A DNA stretch of 6,071 nt from Cycloclasticus sp. (GCA_012960055.1 DUCA01000194.1:541-6611); one strand, 5' to 3'. Counted from the stretch's first letter, positions 1 through 5,834 are shown. Made by a program: numbers and translations. Notes: generated by a model from the sequence alone, not told the origin.

Positions 1-393
1 CACGATTGGTATGTTGTTGACGCGGAAGGTAAAGCCTTAGGTCGTTTGGCAGCAGAGATAGCACATCGTTTACGCGGCAAACATAAGCCAGAATACACAC
101 CACATGTAGACACAGGTGACTACATCGTTGTGATTAATGCTGAAAAAATCGGCGTGACTGGTAATAAAGAAAAAGACAAGATGTACTACCGTCACTCAGG
201 TCACATCGGTCATTTGAAGTCAGTTTCATTGGGTAAACTTCGTGAAACCTACCCAGAGCGTATTATTCAATCAGCGGTTAAAGGCATGCTGCCTAAAAAC
301 ACGTTGGGCAGAAATATGTTCAAAAAAATGAAAGTCTTTGTTGGCGCTGAGCATACGCATCAAGCACAGCAACCTAAAATTTTAGATATTTAA
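1..393 (+). CDS. rplM: 50S ribosomal protein L13 (5' end outside window)
   Basis: L13 is an early-assembling protein of the large ribosomal subunit that binds 23S rRNA. The frame is open from base 1 and the first residues read HDWYVVDAEGKALGRLA, which aligns with E. coli L13 from about residue 13. The 130 residues present plus the missing dozen give the usual length of 142. Family landmarks are RLRGKHKPEYTPHVDTGDY, the VTGNK turn, YYRHSGHIG, VKGMLPKNTLGR and the C-terminal ending HQAQQPKILDI. A TTG at 46 could be read as a start, but it lies inside the conserved N-terminal domain and is not the real one. The stop is 15 bp before rpsI, the standard rplM-rpsI operon arrangement. The promoter and any leader lie upstream of the window. 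Confidence 0.98.
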   Translation, partial: HDWYVVDAEGKALGRLAAEIAHRLRGKHKPEYTPHVDTGDYIVVINAEKIGVTGNKEKDKMYYRHSGHIGHLKSVSLGKLRETYPERIIQSAVKGMLPKNTLGRNMFKKMKVFVGAEHTHQAQQPKILDI

Positions 394-408
394 TAAGAGT
401 TTAATAAA

Positions 409-801
409 ATGGCACAAACCCAATATTACGGAACAGGTCGTCGTAAAAGTTCAGCGGCACGCGTATTCGCACGCCCAGGCAAAGGCGACATCAAAATCAA
501 CAACATGTCATTGGATGCATACTTTGGTCGTGAAACCGATCGTATGATTGTACGTCAGCCATTAGAAACTGCTGAAGCAATGGAAAAATTTGATTTCTTG
601 ATTACTGTTAAAGGTGGTGGAACGTCCGGTCAAGCGGGTGCGATTAGATTAGGAATTACACGTGCTTTGATGGAATACGATGGCGAATTACGTCCAGCAC
701 TACGTAAAGCAGGGTTTGTAACGCGTGACTCACGCGAAGTAGAACGTAAGAAAGTTGGTCTACACAAAGCGAGAAAACGCCCTCAGTATTCTAAGCGTTA
801 A
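409..801 (+). CDS. rpsI: 30S ribosomal protein S9
   Basis: S9 sits in the head of the small subunit, and its C-terminal tail reaches the P-site tRNA. The 130-residue product has full family length. It shows the N-terminal YYGTGRRKSSAARVF block, the central VKGGGTSGQAGAIRLGITRAL motif (residues about 68-87), the DSREVERKKVG block and the basic tail ending KARKRPQYSKR; the terminal Lys-Arg is the part known to contact tRNA. The ATG at 409 follows an AAGAG Shine-Dalgarno-like stretch (395-399) placed 9 nt upstream. It is co-transcribed with rplM across a 15-bp gap and is the last gene of the operon, because a strong intrinsic terminator follows within 60 bp. No petABC or sspA gene follows, although those often lie downstream in related bacteria. 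Confidence 0.98.
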   Translation: MAQTQYYGTGRRKSSAARVFARPGKGDIKINNMSLDAYFGRETDRMIVRQPLETAEAMEKFDFLITVKGGGTSGQAGAIRLGITRALMEYDGELRPALRKAGFVTRDSREVERKKVGLHKARKRPQYSKR

Positions 802-825
802 TTCTCCAGAGCTTTATGCATTATT

Positions 826-856
826 AAAAGCCCATCACTTGATGGGCTTTTTTTTT
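826..856 (+). terminator. Intrinsic terminator of rplM-rpsI
   Basis: The stem AAAAGCCCATC (826-836) pairs perfectly with GATGGGCTTTT (841-851) around an ACTT loop, and the T-run extends to 856. It lies 25 bp after the rpsI stop. This is a canonical Rho-independent terminator and it isolates the ribosomal operon from the next gene. Confidence 0.93.
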
Positions 857-896
857 CAAACATGACGCCTTTAAGGGTATGACTGTTGCCCCTGGT

Positions 897-916
897 GTTT
901 TTATTTAAAATAAAAC
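897..916. promoter_or_regulatory. AT-rich palindrome upstream of the PuuD-like gene
   Basis: TTTTATTT (899-906) and AAATAAAA (908-915) form a perfect inverted repeat around a single A. G897 and C916 extend it with one bulged T. CCCC at 889-892 and GGGG at 917-920 flank it in complementary orientation. It lies about 70 bp before the ATG at 984, in the region that must hold that gene's promoter. A CATAAT hexamer at 937-942 is a possible -10 box, but no convincing -35 box stands at the right distance. It could be a regulator site or an UP-like element; the sequence alone does not decide. Confidence 0.3.
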
Positions 917-983
917 GGGGTGATTAAAAAATCAGGCATAATAAGTTAAGCTTTACTGAATTTAAACTATTAAGGAGATAAAA

Positions 984-1580
984 ATGGGTTTCATTAAAAA
1001 AATATTGGCGAGTATTAAAGCAACAATTGCGACAGGCTTTATTCTTGCAATCTTAGTTGCGGTGTTCGGATGGGAACGTTCAGGCAGTTTTAATTTGCTA
1101 GAGACAATGGTCTGGTTGCATGTGCTGGTTGGCATTACTTGGATAGGTCTTCTGTATTACTTTAACTTTGTTCAAGTTCCAGCAATGGCTGAAGCATTAG
1201 GTGATGAAGGCGGCCCGGGTCCGGCGGCAATTGGTAAATATGTCGCGCCACGTGCTTTGCTTTGGTTCCGTATGTCAGCGGCTGCTACTTGGCTGACAGG
1301 CGTTGGTGCACTAGAATCAACAGGCGTGGGCATTATGAATGCGTTTACCTTTGCAAGCCCTGTTATCGGTTTAGGTGCTTGGTTGGGTACTATTATGTTG
1401 TTTAATGTCTGGGTACTCATTTGGCCAAACCAGAAAAAAATACTGGGCATTGTTGAAGCCACAGCGGATGAGATTGCTTGTGCAAAAGTGGTAGCTTCGA
1501 TGGCGTCTAGAGTTAATGTTTTACTGTCTGTCCCCATGCTGTTATCCATGACGGCGTTTGCACATGGCAATTTGTTCTAA
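984..1580 (+). CDS. PuuD-like (urate oxidase N-terminal domain) integral membrane protein without cytochrome c domain
   Basis: This 198-residue inner-membrane protein has five predicted helices at about residues 13-30, 42-63, 92-111, 124-147 and 177-195. The motifs LHVLVGITWIGLLYYFNFVQ (45-64), WFR (94-96), FNVWVLIWPNQKK (140-152) and a late SRVN...LLSMTAFAHG segment (175-195) recall the membrane domain of PuuD-type urate hydroxylases (Urate_ox_N family). Complete PuuD proteins add a C-terminal cytochrome c domain with a CXXCH haem site. That domain is absent here, and the stop is followed at once by a terminator. His46 and His194 lie in helices and might be haem or metal ligands, which is inference. 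The start is well fixed by TAAGGAGA (971-978), 5-6 nt before the ATG. The gene forms its own unit between two terminators, with no purine-catabolism neighbours, so a role in urate oxidation is unproven. Family call fairly sure; function open. Confidence 0.75.
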   Translation: MGFIKKILASIKATIATGFILAILVAVFGWERSGSFNLLETMVWLHVLVGITWIGLLYYFNFVQVPAMAEALGDEGGPGPAAIGKYVAPRALLWFRMSAAATWLTGVGALESTGVGIMNAFTFASPVIGLGAWLGTIMLFNVWVLIWPNQKKILGIVEATADEIACAKVVASMASRVNVLLSVPMLLSMTAFAHGNLF

Positions 1581-1588
1581 GTTGATCG

Positions 1589-1633
1589 AATGACAAAAAA
1601 AACCGAGGCTTGCCTCGGTTTTTTTTTGTCATT
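1589..1633. terminator. Long symmetrical, probably bidirectional intrinsic terminator
   Basis: AATGAC-A8-CCGAGG (1589-1608) pairs with CCTCGG-T9-GTCATT (1613-1633) around a CTTG loop, giving a stem of about 20 bp with one extra T. It starts 9 bp after the stop of the PuuD-like gene. The A-run on one side and T-run on the other mean that either strand yields a GC hairpin followed by a U-tract. It can therefore also stop leftward transcripts coming from the transporter gene at 2188-3891. Confidence 0.93.
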
Positions 1634-1840
1634 AATTTATGGAGCATGGGGTGTACCAAGTGCTTTTTTTCGAATTAATCATCGCTAGATGCTTTTACAT
1701 AAGCGACGTATCGAAATTAAAAATATCGGCTAGCGGCTTAAATGACGCTTGTTCAGCACAAAGAAACGTTTGAATAAGCTATTCAGTCAGGAACTTAATT
1801 GCAGTTGGTCTATATTTAATAGCATCTCACAGGGCATGCA
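1634..1840. other. Non-coding stretch with no recognised element
   Basis: Read on both strands, this stretch shows no ORF of useful length, no strong promoter pair and no hairpin beyond very short ones (for example CATC-GCTA-GATG near 1681-1692). A TTGCAG at 1799-1804 and an AT-rich TATATTTAAT at 1811-1820 are too close together to form a normal sigma70 promoter. It probably represents decayed sequence upstream of the remnant at 1841-2134. Confidence 0.4.
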
Positions 1841-2134
1841 ATGATGACAGATTACAGGGATAAGTATTTACGCGCGGTTAAAGCGCTTGGTGAAGTTGAG
1901 CAAAAGGCTGTTGAAAACATCGAAGGCCTTTATCGAGGGTGGTGGCGATTTTGAATCACTTAAAAGGTCAGTACAGTGGGGTGATAAAGCGATTTCAGCG
2001 TTACCAAAGAAGTTATTCAATATCTCAGCGCCGCCAATCGAAGAGTTAACCCACGTAAAGATTTAATTATTAGCTATTTCGATAAAGCTGATGTCAACAC
2101 AAGAGCTGACCCGACTTTTTTTACTAAAAGCTAA
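1841..2134 (+). pseudogene. Frame-broken remnant of a small coding sequence, unknown function
   Basis: Coding-like sequence runs through this interval only if the frame changes twice. ATG ATG at 1841/1844 opens MMTDYRDKYLRAVKALGEVE and continues to a TGA at 1952. The next frame takes over near 1926-1950, reading FIEGGGDFESLKRSVQWGD and onward through APPIEEL, and stops at a TAA at 2064. The first frame resumes near 2054, reading RKDLIISYFDKADVNTRADP and ending at a TAA at 2132. The two shifts compensate. The helical, charged start loosely recalls the N-terminal extension found before GGDEF domains in some gammaproteobacterial diguanylate cyclases, but no GGDEF domain follows and the resemblance is too weak to name the gene. 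Only a weak SD-like CAGGG precedes the ATG. Base-calling errors could explain the shifts; decay is more likely given the empty surroundings. Confidence 0.5.
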
Positions 2135-2187
2135 ATAAACGGGGTGTAATAAATATCTCATCGGAAGCGCTATACAAGCCTTATTGT

Positions 2188-3891
2188 TTAATTTTCGACT
2201 TTTAAGGCAAGCATTGCTTGATGGGTGCTGAGAAATACGCTTTTTTCACCGAGATTATTTAAAAAATCGGTGCCTCTGAGTTTATCCATCACAGGGCCTT
2301 TGATTTCCGCTAAGTGTAGCTTTACATTCGCTTTATTAAGTCGATACAGAATATTATCTAAAGACTCCAACCCGCTGGTGTCTATGACACTGATAGAGCT
2401 ACAAATAAGCACAATATGATTAATTGCCTTGTTATCCGCAACTAAACGCATAACGGTGTCTTCCAAGAAATTTGTATTGGCAAAATATAAATTCTCATCA
2501 ACCCGCATGGCAAGAATTTGTTGATCTATTTTGACGTTGTGGCGGTCTATATTGCGGTAGTGTTCGGTATTGCCAACTTGTCCGACAATTGCGATATGAG
2601 GTTGGCTGCTTCTATGCAGATAAAGACCAATCGATATAATAACGCCAGCAATAATGCCGCTTTCCACGTCAATAATTAGTACAGTGAAAAATGTTACTAA
2701 AAGCGAAAAGGCGTCAGTTCGGTCGTAGGTCCAGGCGTGCTTTAAGGTGTGTGCATCAATCAGTGGTAAAACAGCAAGCACAATGATGGCGCCCAACGCT
2801 GCTTTAGGCAAGAAGAAGAACAAAGGCGTAAGAGCCAACAAGGTTAGGCCAACTAAGCAAGCGGTAATAACCGACGCGAGAGGGGAATTAGCGCCGGCTG
2901 TGAAGTTAACCATTGAACGGCCAAAGCCACCCGCGACGGGGTAGCCGCCACTGATGGCAGAAGCGATGTTCGCTGTACCCAAGCCAATCAACTCTTTATT
3001 GGAGTCGATTTTTTGGCGCTTTTGGCTGGCCATTGATTTGGCGATGGAAACGCTTTCTAGGTAACCGATTAATGCAATCAATATGGCATATGGTAGCAGC
3101 TCTTTAATCAGCGATGGGTCTAGGTTAGGTAATATCAGTTCTGGTAGTCCAGCGGGGATTTTGCCAATGATGGAGACTTGATGTTGCGCGTTTAGATTTA
3201 AGAAATAGACACCAAAAGTGCTGATGGAAACGGCGGCTAAGGGACCCGATTTTGAAATAAATTGTGTGGCGCCTTCGCTAATATTTATCTTATGCAGAAA
3301 CTTAACAAGCGGCGTTTTAAATGCCCACAACAAGATAAGGCTGCTAATGCCAATGACGGTAGCAGCTAGATTGCTGTGCTGTATTTGGCTGATGAATTGA
3401 TAAAAAGTTTGGTAAGCGGGTAAGCCACGGGGGATGTCTAAGCCGAAAATATGTTTCATTTGGCTAAGCGCGATAATGATGGCGGAGGCGCTGACAAAAC
3501 CAGATATCACCGGGTGGCTGAGAAAATTGATAATGGAGCCAAGGCGCGCAAGACGCATGAGTAATAAAATAACACCAATTAATAAAGCGAGTGTGTGAGC
3601 GGTGCTAACCATTTCATTGGCATTGGTGACGCCCATTTCTATTAGCGTTGCGCCGGTCATTAAGGACATAAGGCCCACTGGTCCAACGGCCAAGGTTCGA
3701 CTGCTGCCAAAAGCTGCATATAAAAGTAATGGAAGCACGGATGAATACAGGGCTACTTCGGGCGGCAGCCCAGCCAGTAAACCATACGCCATAGATTGAG
3801 GAACCAATACAACAGCGACGATGATGCCTGCAATCAAATCGCCATTTAGTTGTTCTTTTTGATAGTGTTTTAACCAATTAGGCAGAAACAT
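2188..3891 (-). CDS. SulP family inorganic anion / carboxylate transporter with STAS domain
   Basis: This complete 567-residue inner-membrane transporter belongs to the SLC26/SulP family, whose members move sulfate, bicarbonate or dicarboxylates. The hydrophobic part covers about residues 12-425. It contains the SulP signature VLVPQSMAYGLLAGLPPEVA (28-47), GPVGLMSLMTG (70-80), HPVISGF (126-132), the IGYLESVSIAKSMA block with Glu279 (275-288) and SGGYPVAGGFGRSMVNFTAG (314-333). Residues about 440-560 form the cytoplasmic STAS domain, with the IDTSGLESL motif at 503-511 where Ser506 matches the position phosphorylated in STAS anti-anti-sigma factors. Substrate cannot be read from the motifs, and no sulfate-assimilation or carbonic anhydrase gene lies nearby. 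The ATG fits the family N-terminus, yet no good Shine-Dalgarno sequence precedes it. It is monocistronic: the next minus-strand gene upstream, rpiA, ends 386 bp away and a hairpin lies between. Confidence 0.93.
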   Translation of the reverse strand: MFLPNWLKHYQKEQLNGDLIAGIIVAVVLVPQSMAYGLLAGLPPEVALYSSVLPLLLYAAFGSSRTLAVGPVGLMSLMTGATLIEMGVTNANEMVSTAHTLALLIGVILLLMRLARLGSIINFLSHPVISGFVSASAIIIALSQMKHIFGLDIPRGLPAYQTFYQFISQIQHSNLAATVIGISSLILLWAFKTPLVKFLHKINISEGATQFISKSGPLAAVSISTFGVYFLNLNAQHQVSIIGKIPAGLPELILPNLDPSLIKELLPYAILIALIGYLESVSIAKSMASQKRQKIDSNKELIGLGTANIASAISGGYPVAGGFGRSMVNFTAGANSPLASVITACLVGLTLLALTPLFFFLPKAALGAIIVLAVLPLIDAHTLKHAWTYDRTDAFSLLVTFFTVLIIDVESGIIAGVIISIGLYLHRSSQPHIAIVGQVGNTEHYRNIDRHNVKIDQQILAMRVDENLYFANTNFLEDTVMRLVADNKAINHIVLICSSISVIDTSGLESLDNILYRLNKANVKLHLAEIKGPVMDKLRGTDFLNNLGEKSVFLSTHQAMLALKVEN

Positions 3892-3909
3892 AATGTGAAG
3901 CGAATAGTT

Positions 3910-3937
3910 GGTATAGTTGTGATGCGAGTCATTTCAA
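3910..3937 (-). promoter_or_regulatory. Possible promoter of the SulP gene
   Basis: On the minus strand TTGAAA (3932-3937) stands 16 nt from TATACC (3910-3915). Transcription would begin near 3903, leaving a leader of only about 11 nt before the ATG at 3891. Such a short leader would agree with the lack of a clear ribosome binding site. The match is moderate and other placements farther upstream are possible. Confidence 0.35.
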
Positions 3938-4118
3938 TATGCCTGCGTGAATCAAGTAGTAGAGCATAAGCCGGCTTTCATCATATGGATATGCTAAAAG
4001 ATTGTAAGATTAAGCGGGTCAGTTAGCAAGGCTGCCGGTTTCTTTATAAAATGTTGTTTTTATGTCCTTATTTGTTGCGGCGCAATATTTATTCAAGTAA
4101 ATCAAACAGTTAACGAGT
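3938..4118. other. Upstream intergenic stretch, mostly unassigned
   Basis: There is no ORF longer than a few codons with a ribosome site. Two short palindromes are visible: AGCCGGCT near 3968-3975 and TTGCG-G-CGCAA at 4075-4085. The second lies about 45 bp upstream of the plus-strand promoter at 4126-4153 and could be a regulator site for it, but a palindrome of this size can arise by chance. Confidence 0.3.
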
Positions 4119-4143
4119 ATTTTTGTTGCATTTATACAAAAAT
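4119..4143. promoter_or_regulatory. Candidate operator: perfect 8-bp inverted repeat over a -35 box
   Basis: ATTTTTGT (4119-4126) and ACAAAAAT (4136-4143) are exact reverse complements separated by 9 bp. The half-site centres lie 17 bp apart. The repeat covers the -35 hexamer and most of the spacer of the promoter at 4126-4153, the classic place for a dimeric repressor to block RNA polymerase. No regulator gene lies in the window and the motif is not one I can assign to a named family. Confidence 0.5.
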
Positions 4144-4153
4144 GGAGTAATAT
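4126..4153 (+). promoter_or_regulatory. Sigma70-type promoter of the intergenic transcript
   Basis: TTGCAT (4126-4131, four of six consensus bases) and TAATAT (4148-4153) are separated by 16 nt, and an AT-rich stretch lies upstream. The expected start point is about 4160-4161. The promoter faces right, away from the SulP gene and towards the 3' end of rpiA, so it drives none of the protein genes in this window. Confidence 0.6.
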
Positions 4154-4159
4154 AGCTCT

Positions 4160-4252
4160 CAAGAACAAGGAGAGGGGAGCCGATATTTATAATTGGCACT
4201 TTGAATAATAAGAATAATAATAATACTAAGGGGCTTTTAGCCCCTTTTTTTT
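4160..4252 (+). ncRNA. Candidate Hfq-binding small RNA with A-R-N repeat array
   Basis: A promoter and an intrinsic terminator define a predicted transcript of about 93 nt with no neighbouring protein gene to serve. From 5' to 3' it has a purine-rich start with AAGGAG (4167-4172) and GGGG (4174-4177). A hairpin follows, with GCCGAT (4179-4184) pairing to ATTGGC (4192-4197, one G-U pair) around a seven-base loop. Next are seven consecutive A-R-N triplets at 4204-4224 (AAT AAT AAG, then AAT four times), and last the terminator hairpin and U8 tail. Hfq is known to bind A-R-N repeats on its distal face and terminator U-tails on its proximal or rim side, so the order suggests a class II-type sRNA or an Hfq sponge. 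No ATG, GTG or TTG stands within 12 nt of the SD-like tract. It is antisense only to untranslated sequence beyond rpiA. Alternative: the leader of a lost gene. No homologue is recognised. Confidence 0.55.
4228..4252. terminator. Intrinsic terminator of the sRNA candidate, perhaps also of rpiA
   Basis: AAGGGGCT (4228-4235) pairs with AGCCCCTT (4239-4246) around TTT, followed by an uninterrupted run of eight Ts (4245-4252) on the plus strand. This polarity matches a rightward transcript. Leftward from rpiA, whose stop is 25 bp away, the same hairpin is followed by an interrupted U-rich tract, so it may also stop the rpiA message, less efficiently. Confidence 0.88.
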
Positions 4253-4277
4253 GCGCTAAGGTTTCTGCTTAACGGTT

Positions 4278-4943
4278 TTATTCGAGTTCTAGCGACAAAG
4301 TTTGGATGCCGTTTTCGTTCGCCAATAGCACAATGTCGGCGGGCCGCTTAGCAAATAAGCCATTCGTAACAACGCCGGTGATGTTGTTAAGGGTGTTTTC
4401 CAATTGTGTTGGCTGCATGATTTGTAATCGATGAACATCCAAAATGATGTTTCCGTTATCGGTAAAAAAGCCCTCTCGCCAGACGGGGTGCCCGCCCAAC
4501 TTAACAATTTTACGCGCGACATAACTTTTAGCCATAGGGATTACTTCGATGGGAAGTGGGAATTCTCCAAGGGTTGGCACCAATTTACTTTGATCGGCGA
4601 TACAGACAAATGACTTGCTCGCGGCAGCGATTATTTTTTCGCGAGTTAATGCGCCGCCGCCGCCTTTTATCAGCTGCAAATTGGAATTGATTTCATCCGC
4701 GCCATCGACATAAACGTCTAACGTGCCGACGAAATTTAAGTCTAGAACCGGGATGCCAAGAGCCAAAAGTCGTTCTGTACTCGCTTCAGAACTCGATACC
4801 GCCCCTTCAAATTGGTGTTTGATGGGCTCCAAAGCATTGATAAAGTGGTTAACCGTAGAGCCGGTGCCGACGCCTAGAATACGACAGTTTTTAATATAGG
4901 CAATGGCCGCCTCGGCGGCTTGTTTTTTTAAATCATCTTGCAT
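4278..4943 (-). CDS. rpiA: Ribose-5-phosphate isomerase A
   Basis: This cytosolic enzyme of the non-oxidative pentose phosphate pathway interconverts ribose 5-phosphate and ribulose 5-phosphate. The 221-residue product is colinear with E. coli RpiA (219). It has the phosphate-binding GVGTGST loop (24-30), GAVSSSEAST (47-56), YVDGADEIN (78-86), KGGGGALTREK (93-103) and FPLPIEVIPMA (127-138). The catalytic set corresponding to E. coli Asp81, Asp84, Lys94 and Glu103 is intact as Asp80, Asp83, Lys93 and Glu102. The ATG at 4943 matches the family N-terminus, though upstream there is only a weak GGA. The 89 bp between fau and rpiA contain a 5-bp hairpin (GTTCT-CCAA-AGAAC on the minus strand) and no U-tract, so there is no clear terminator. 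rpiA may be read from the fau transcript or from a weak promoter with a TATCAT -10-like hexamer in the gap. Confidence 0.97.
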   Translation of the reverse strand: MQDDLKKQAAEAAIAYIKNCRILGVGTGSTVNHFINALEPIKHQFEGAVSSSEASTERLLALGIPVLDLNFVGTLDVYVDGADEINSNLQLIKGGGGALTREKIIAAASKSFVCIADQSKLVPTLGEFPLPIEVIPMAKSYVARKIVKLGGHPVWREGFFTDNGNIILDVHRLQIMQPTQLENTLNNITGVVTNGLFAKRPADIVLLANENGIQTLSLELE

Positions 4944-5032
4944 GGTGGAATTCCGAATGGGCTAATGTGTGATTGCTATGATATATCGCATCAGTTCTTT
5001 GGAGAACAGTTTTAATGCGAATTTAATAAGGG

Positions 5033-5638
5033 CTATAAACGTAACAGCTGTTTCGCTTTCGCCGAGAAAGTTATCAAGCCTTTTTCGGTGATAACGGCGT
5101 CTAAAGGAACATCCCAAGCGTGCGGTTTAATGGTATCGACTTTCTGTAGGCTATACGCGATGCCTATTAATAAGGGTTTCTTTTTGCTAGCAGGGTTAAG
5201 CATAAAGTTGAGCGTGCGATCATAATAGCCGCCACCCATTCCGAGTCGGTTACCTTGATTATCGAAGCCGACGAGCGGGATTAAAATAACAGACAAAAAA
5301 CGAGCGCAAAGAGTGTGTTGTGTAGAAGGTTCAGGAATATTGAACGCATTATTGCTTAACTCGTTACCCAAAGTATATTGCGCAAAAGCCAAGGCTTTTT
5401 TTCTTACTACGGGAAGGTAAAACGGACGGTTTATTTCGTAGCAGGTTTGTACGAGCGAATCGATAGAGGGCTCGCCATCGTTAGATAAATAGCCGGCAAT
5501 GCTCGAAAAACGCAGTAAGACACCGGCGCTTAAAAGTGTTTGTTGAATGCGGTAGTTAAAATGCTCTCGTGCACTTTGGGATATTCCTTGGCGTTGTTTT
5601 CGCAAGGATCGCCTTAATAAAGAAGTGGTTTGTGGCAT
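5033..5638 (-). CDS. fau: 5-formyltetrahydrofolate cyclo-ligase (methenyl-THF synthetase)
   Basis: The enzyme uses ATP to convert 5-formyltetrahydrofolate to 5,10-methenyltetrahydrofolate, returning the stored folate to the one-carbon pool. The 201 residues show the family pattern: basic N-terminal helix LRRSLRKQR (8-16), the GYLSNDGEPSID region (49-60), IPEP (101-104), VILIPLVGFDNQGNRLGMGG (117-136) running into the hallmark GGGYYDRTL (135-143), and a C-terminal HAWDVPLDAVITEKG (173-187). The ATG at 5638 is the only start that keeps the conserved basic helix. It lies just 9 nt beyond the predicted 3' end of 6S RNA, and the only SD-like bases, GGGGA, belong to the 6S closing stem. The order ssrS-fau (ygfA in E. 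coli) is conserved in gammaproteobacteria. Translation may therefore require the 6S stem to be opened or processed. Confidence 0.95.
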   Translation of the reverse strand: MPQTTSLLRRSLRKQRQGISQSAREHFNYRIQQTLLSAGVLLRFSSIAGYLSNDGEPSIDSLVQTCYEINRPFYLPVVRKKALAFAQYTLGNELSNNAFNIPEPSTQHTLCARFLSVILIPLVGFDNQGNRLGMGGGYYDRTLNFMLNPASKKKPLLIGIAYSLQKVDTIKPHAWDVPLDAVITEKGLITFSAKAKQLLRL

Positions 5639-5647
5639 AAATAAAAA

Positions 5648-5828
5648 CGTTCCCCGCTAGCGCCGCATTCAGGTTTCTACCTTAAACCGAGGGTTCAAGT
5701 GGGATTCGGACATTTGCATTAGGCTTCTCTAAAAAAGAGCGTGCACACCCGCAATATGATCTGTCTTCCCGAGTAGTCTGTTAGGTCCAGGGCAATTCGC
5801 CTTCTTTCGAACACCGCAGGGAACGCAC
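5648..5828 (-). ncRNA. ssrS: 6S RNA
   Basis: 6S RNA mimics an open promoter and binds sigma70-RNA polymerase, accumulating in stationary phase. The predicted RNA is about 180 nt, close to the 183 nt of E. coli. Read on the minus strand, the 5' end CGTTCCCTGC (5825-5816) pairs over ten positions with the 3' end GCGGGGAACG (5657-5648), with one G-U pair. Inside, the conserved GAGAAGCCT segment lies at 5729-5721. The 3' hairpin, CTTGAACC against GGTTTAAG around CTC (5699-5681), corresponds to the E. coli CCTTGAACC...GGTTCAAGG hairpin that precedes the CTGCGGCGGC-like strand. Its position between zapA and fau, in the same direction, is the conserved gammaproteobacterial locus. Exact ends are estimates to within a few bases. 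Confidence 0.92.
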
Positions 5829-5834
5829 TTACAG

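Noticed and set aside
46..393. TTG at 46 as the start of a shorter L13
   Set aside because: The frame is open back to base 1 and encodes the conserved L13 N-terminal residues, so the real start lies upstream of the window.
1172..1570. 132-codon open frame on the minus strand
   Set aside because: It is fully antisense to the PuuD-like membrane gene, lacks a ribosome site and has no recognisable motif. It is a shadow of the plus-strand codon pattern.
1841..1954. A separate intact small protein of 37 codons
   Set aside because: The reading stops abruptly while the neighbouring frame continues with coding-like sequence, which fits a frameshifted remnant better than a real short gene.
2225..3799. 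Several 60-65 codon plus-strand frames
   Set aside because: All lie antisense to the SulP transporter gene, with no ribosome sites and no motifs.
2188..3891. Naming the transporter as a sulfate permease or a bicarbonate transporter
   Set aside because: SulP members with the same motifs carry different anions, and neither the residues nor the neighbours settle the substrate.
4194..4199. TGGCAC as a sigma54 -24 element
   Set aside because: The required GC-containing -12 element (TTGC-type) is missing at the fixed spacing, since the following bases are TTTGAATAAT.
4204..4224. AAT repeat as a plain microsatellite
   Set aside because: The AAG interruption keeps the A-R-N rule, and the array lies exactly between a hairpin and a terminator in a transcript with a promoter, so a functional reading is preferred. 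Chance is not excluded.
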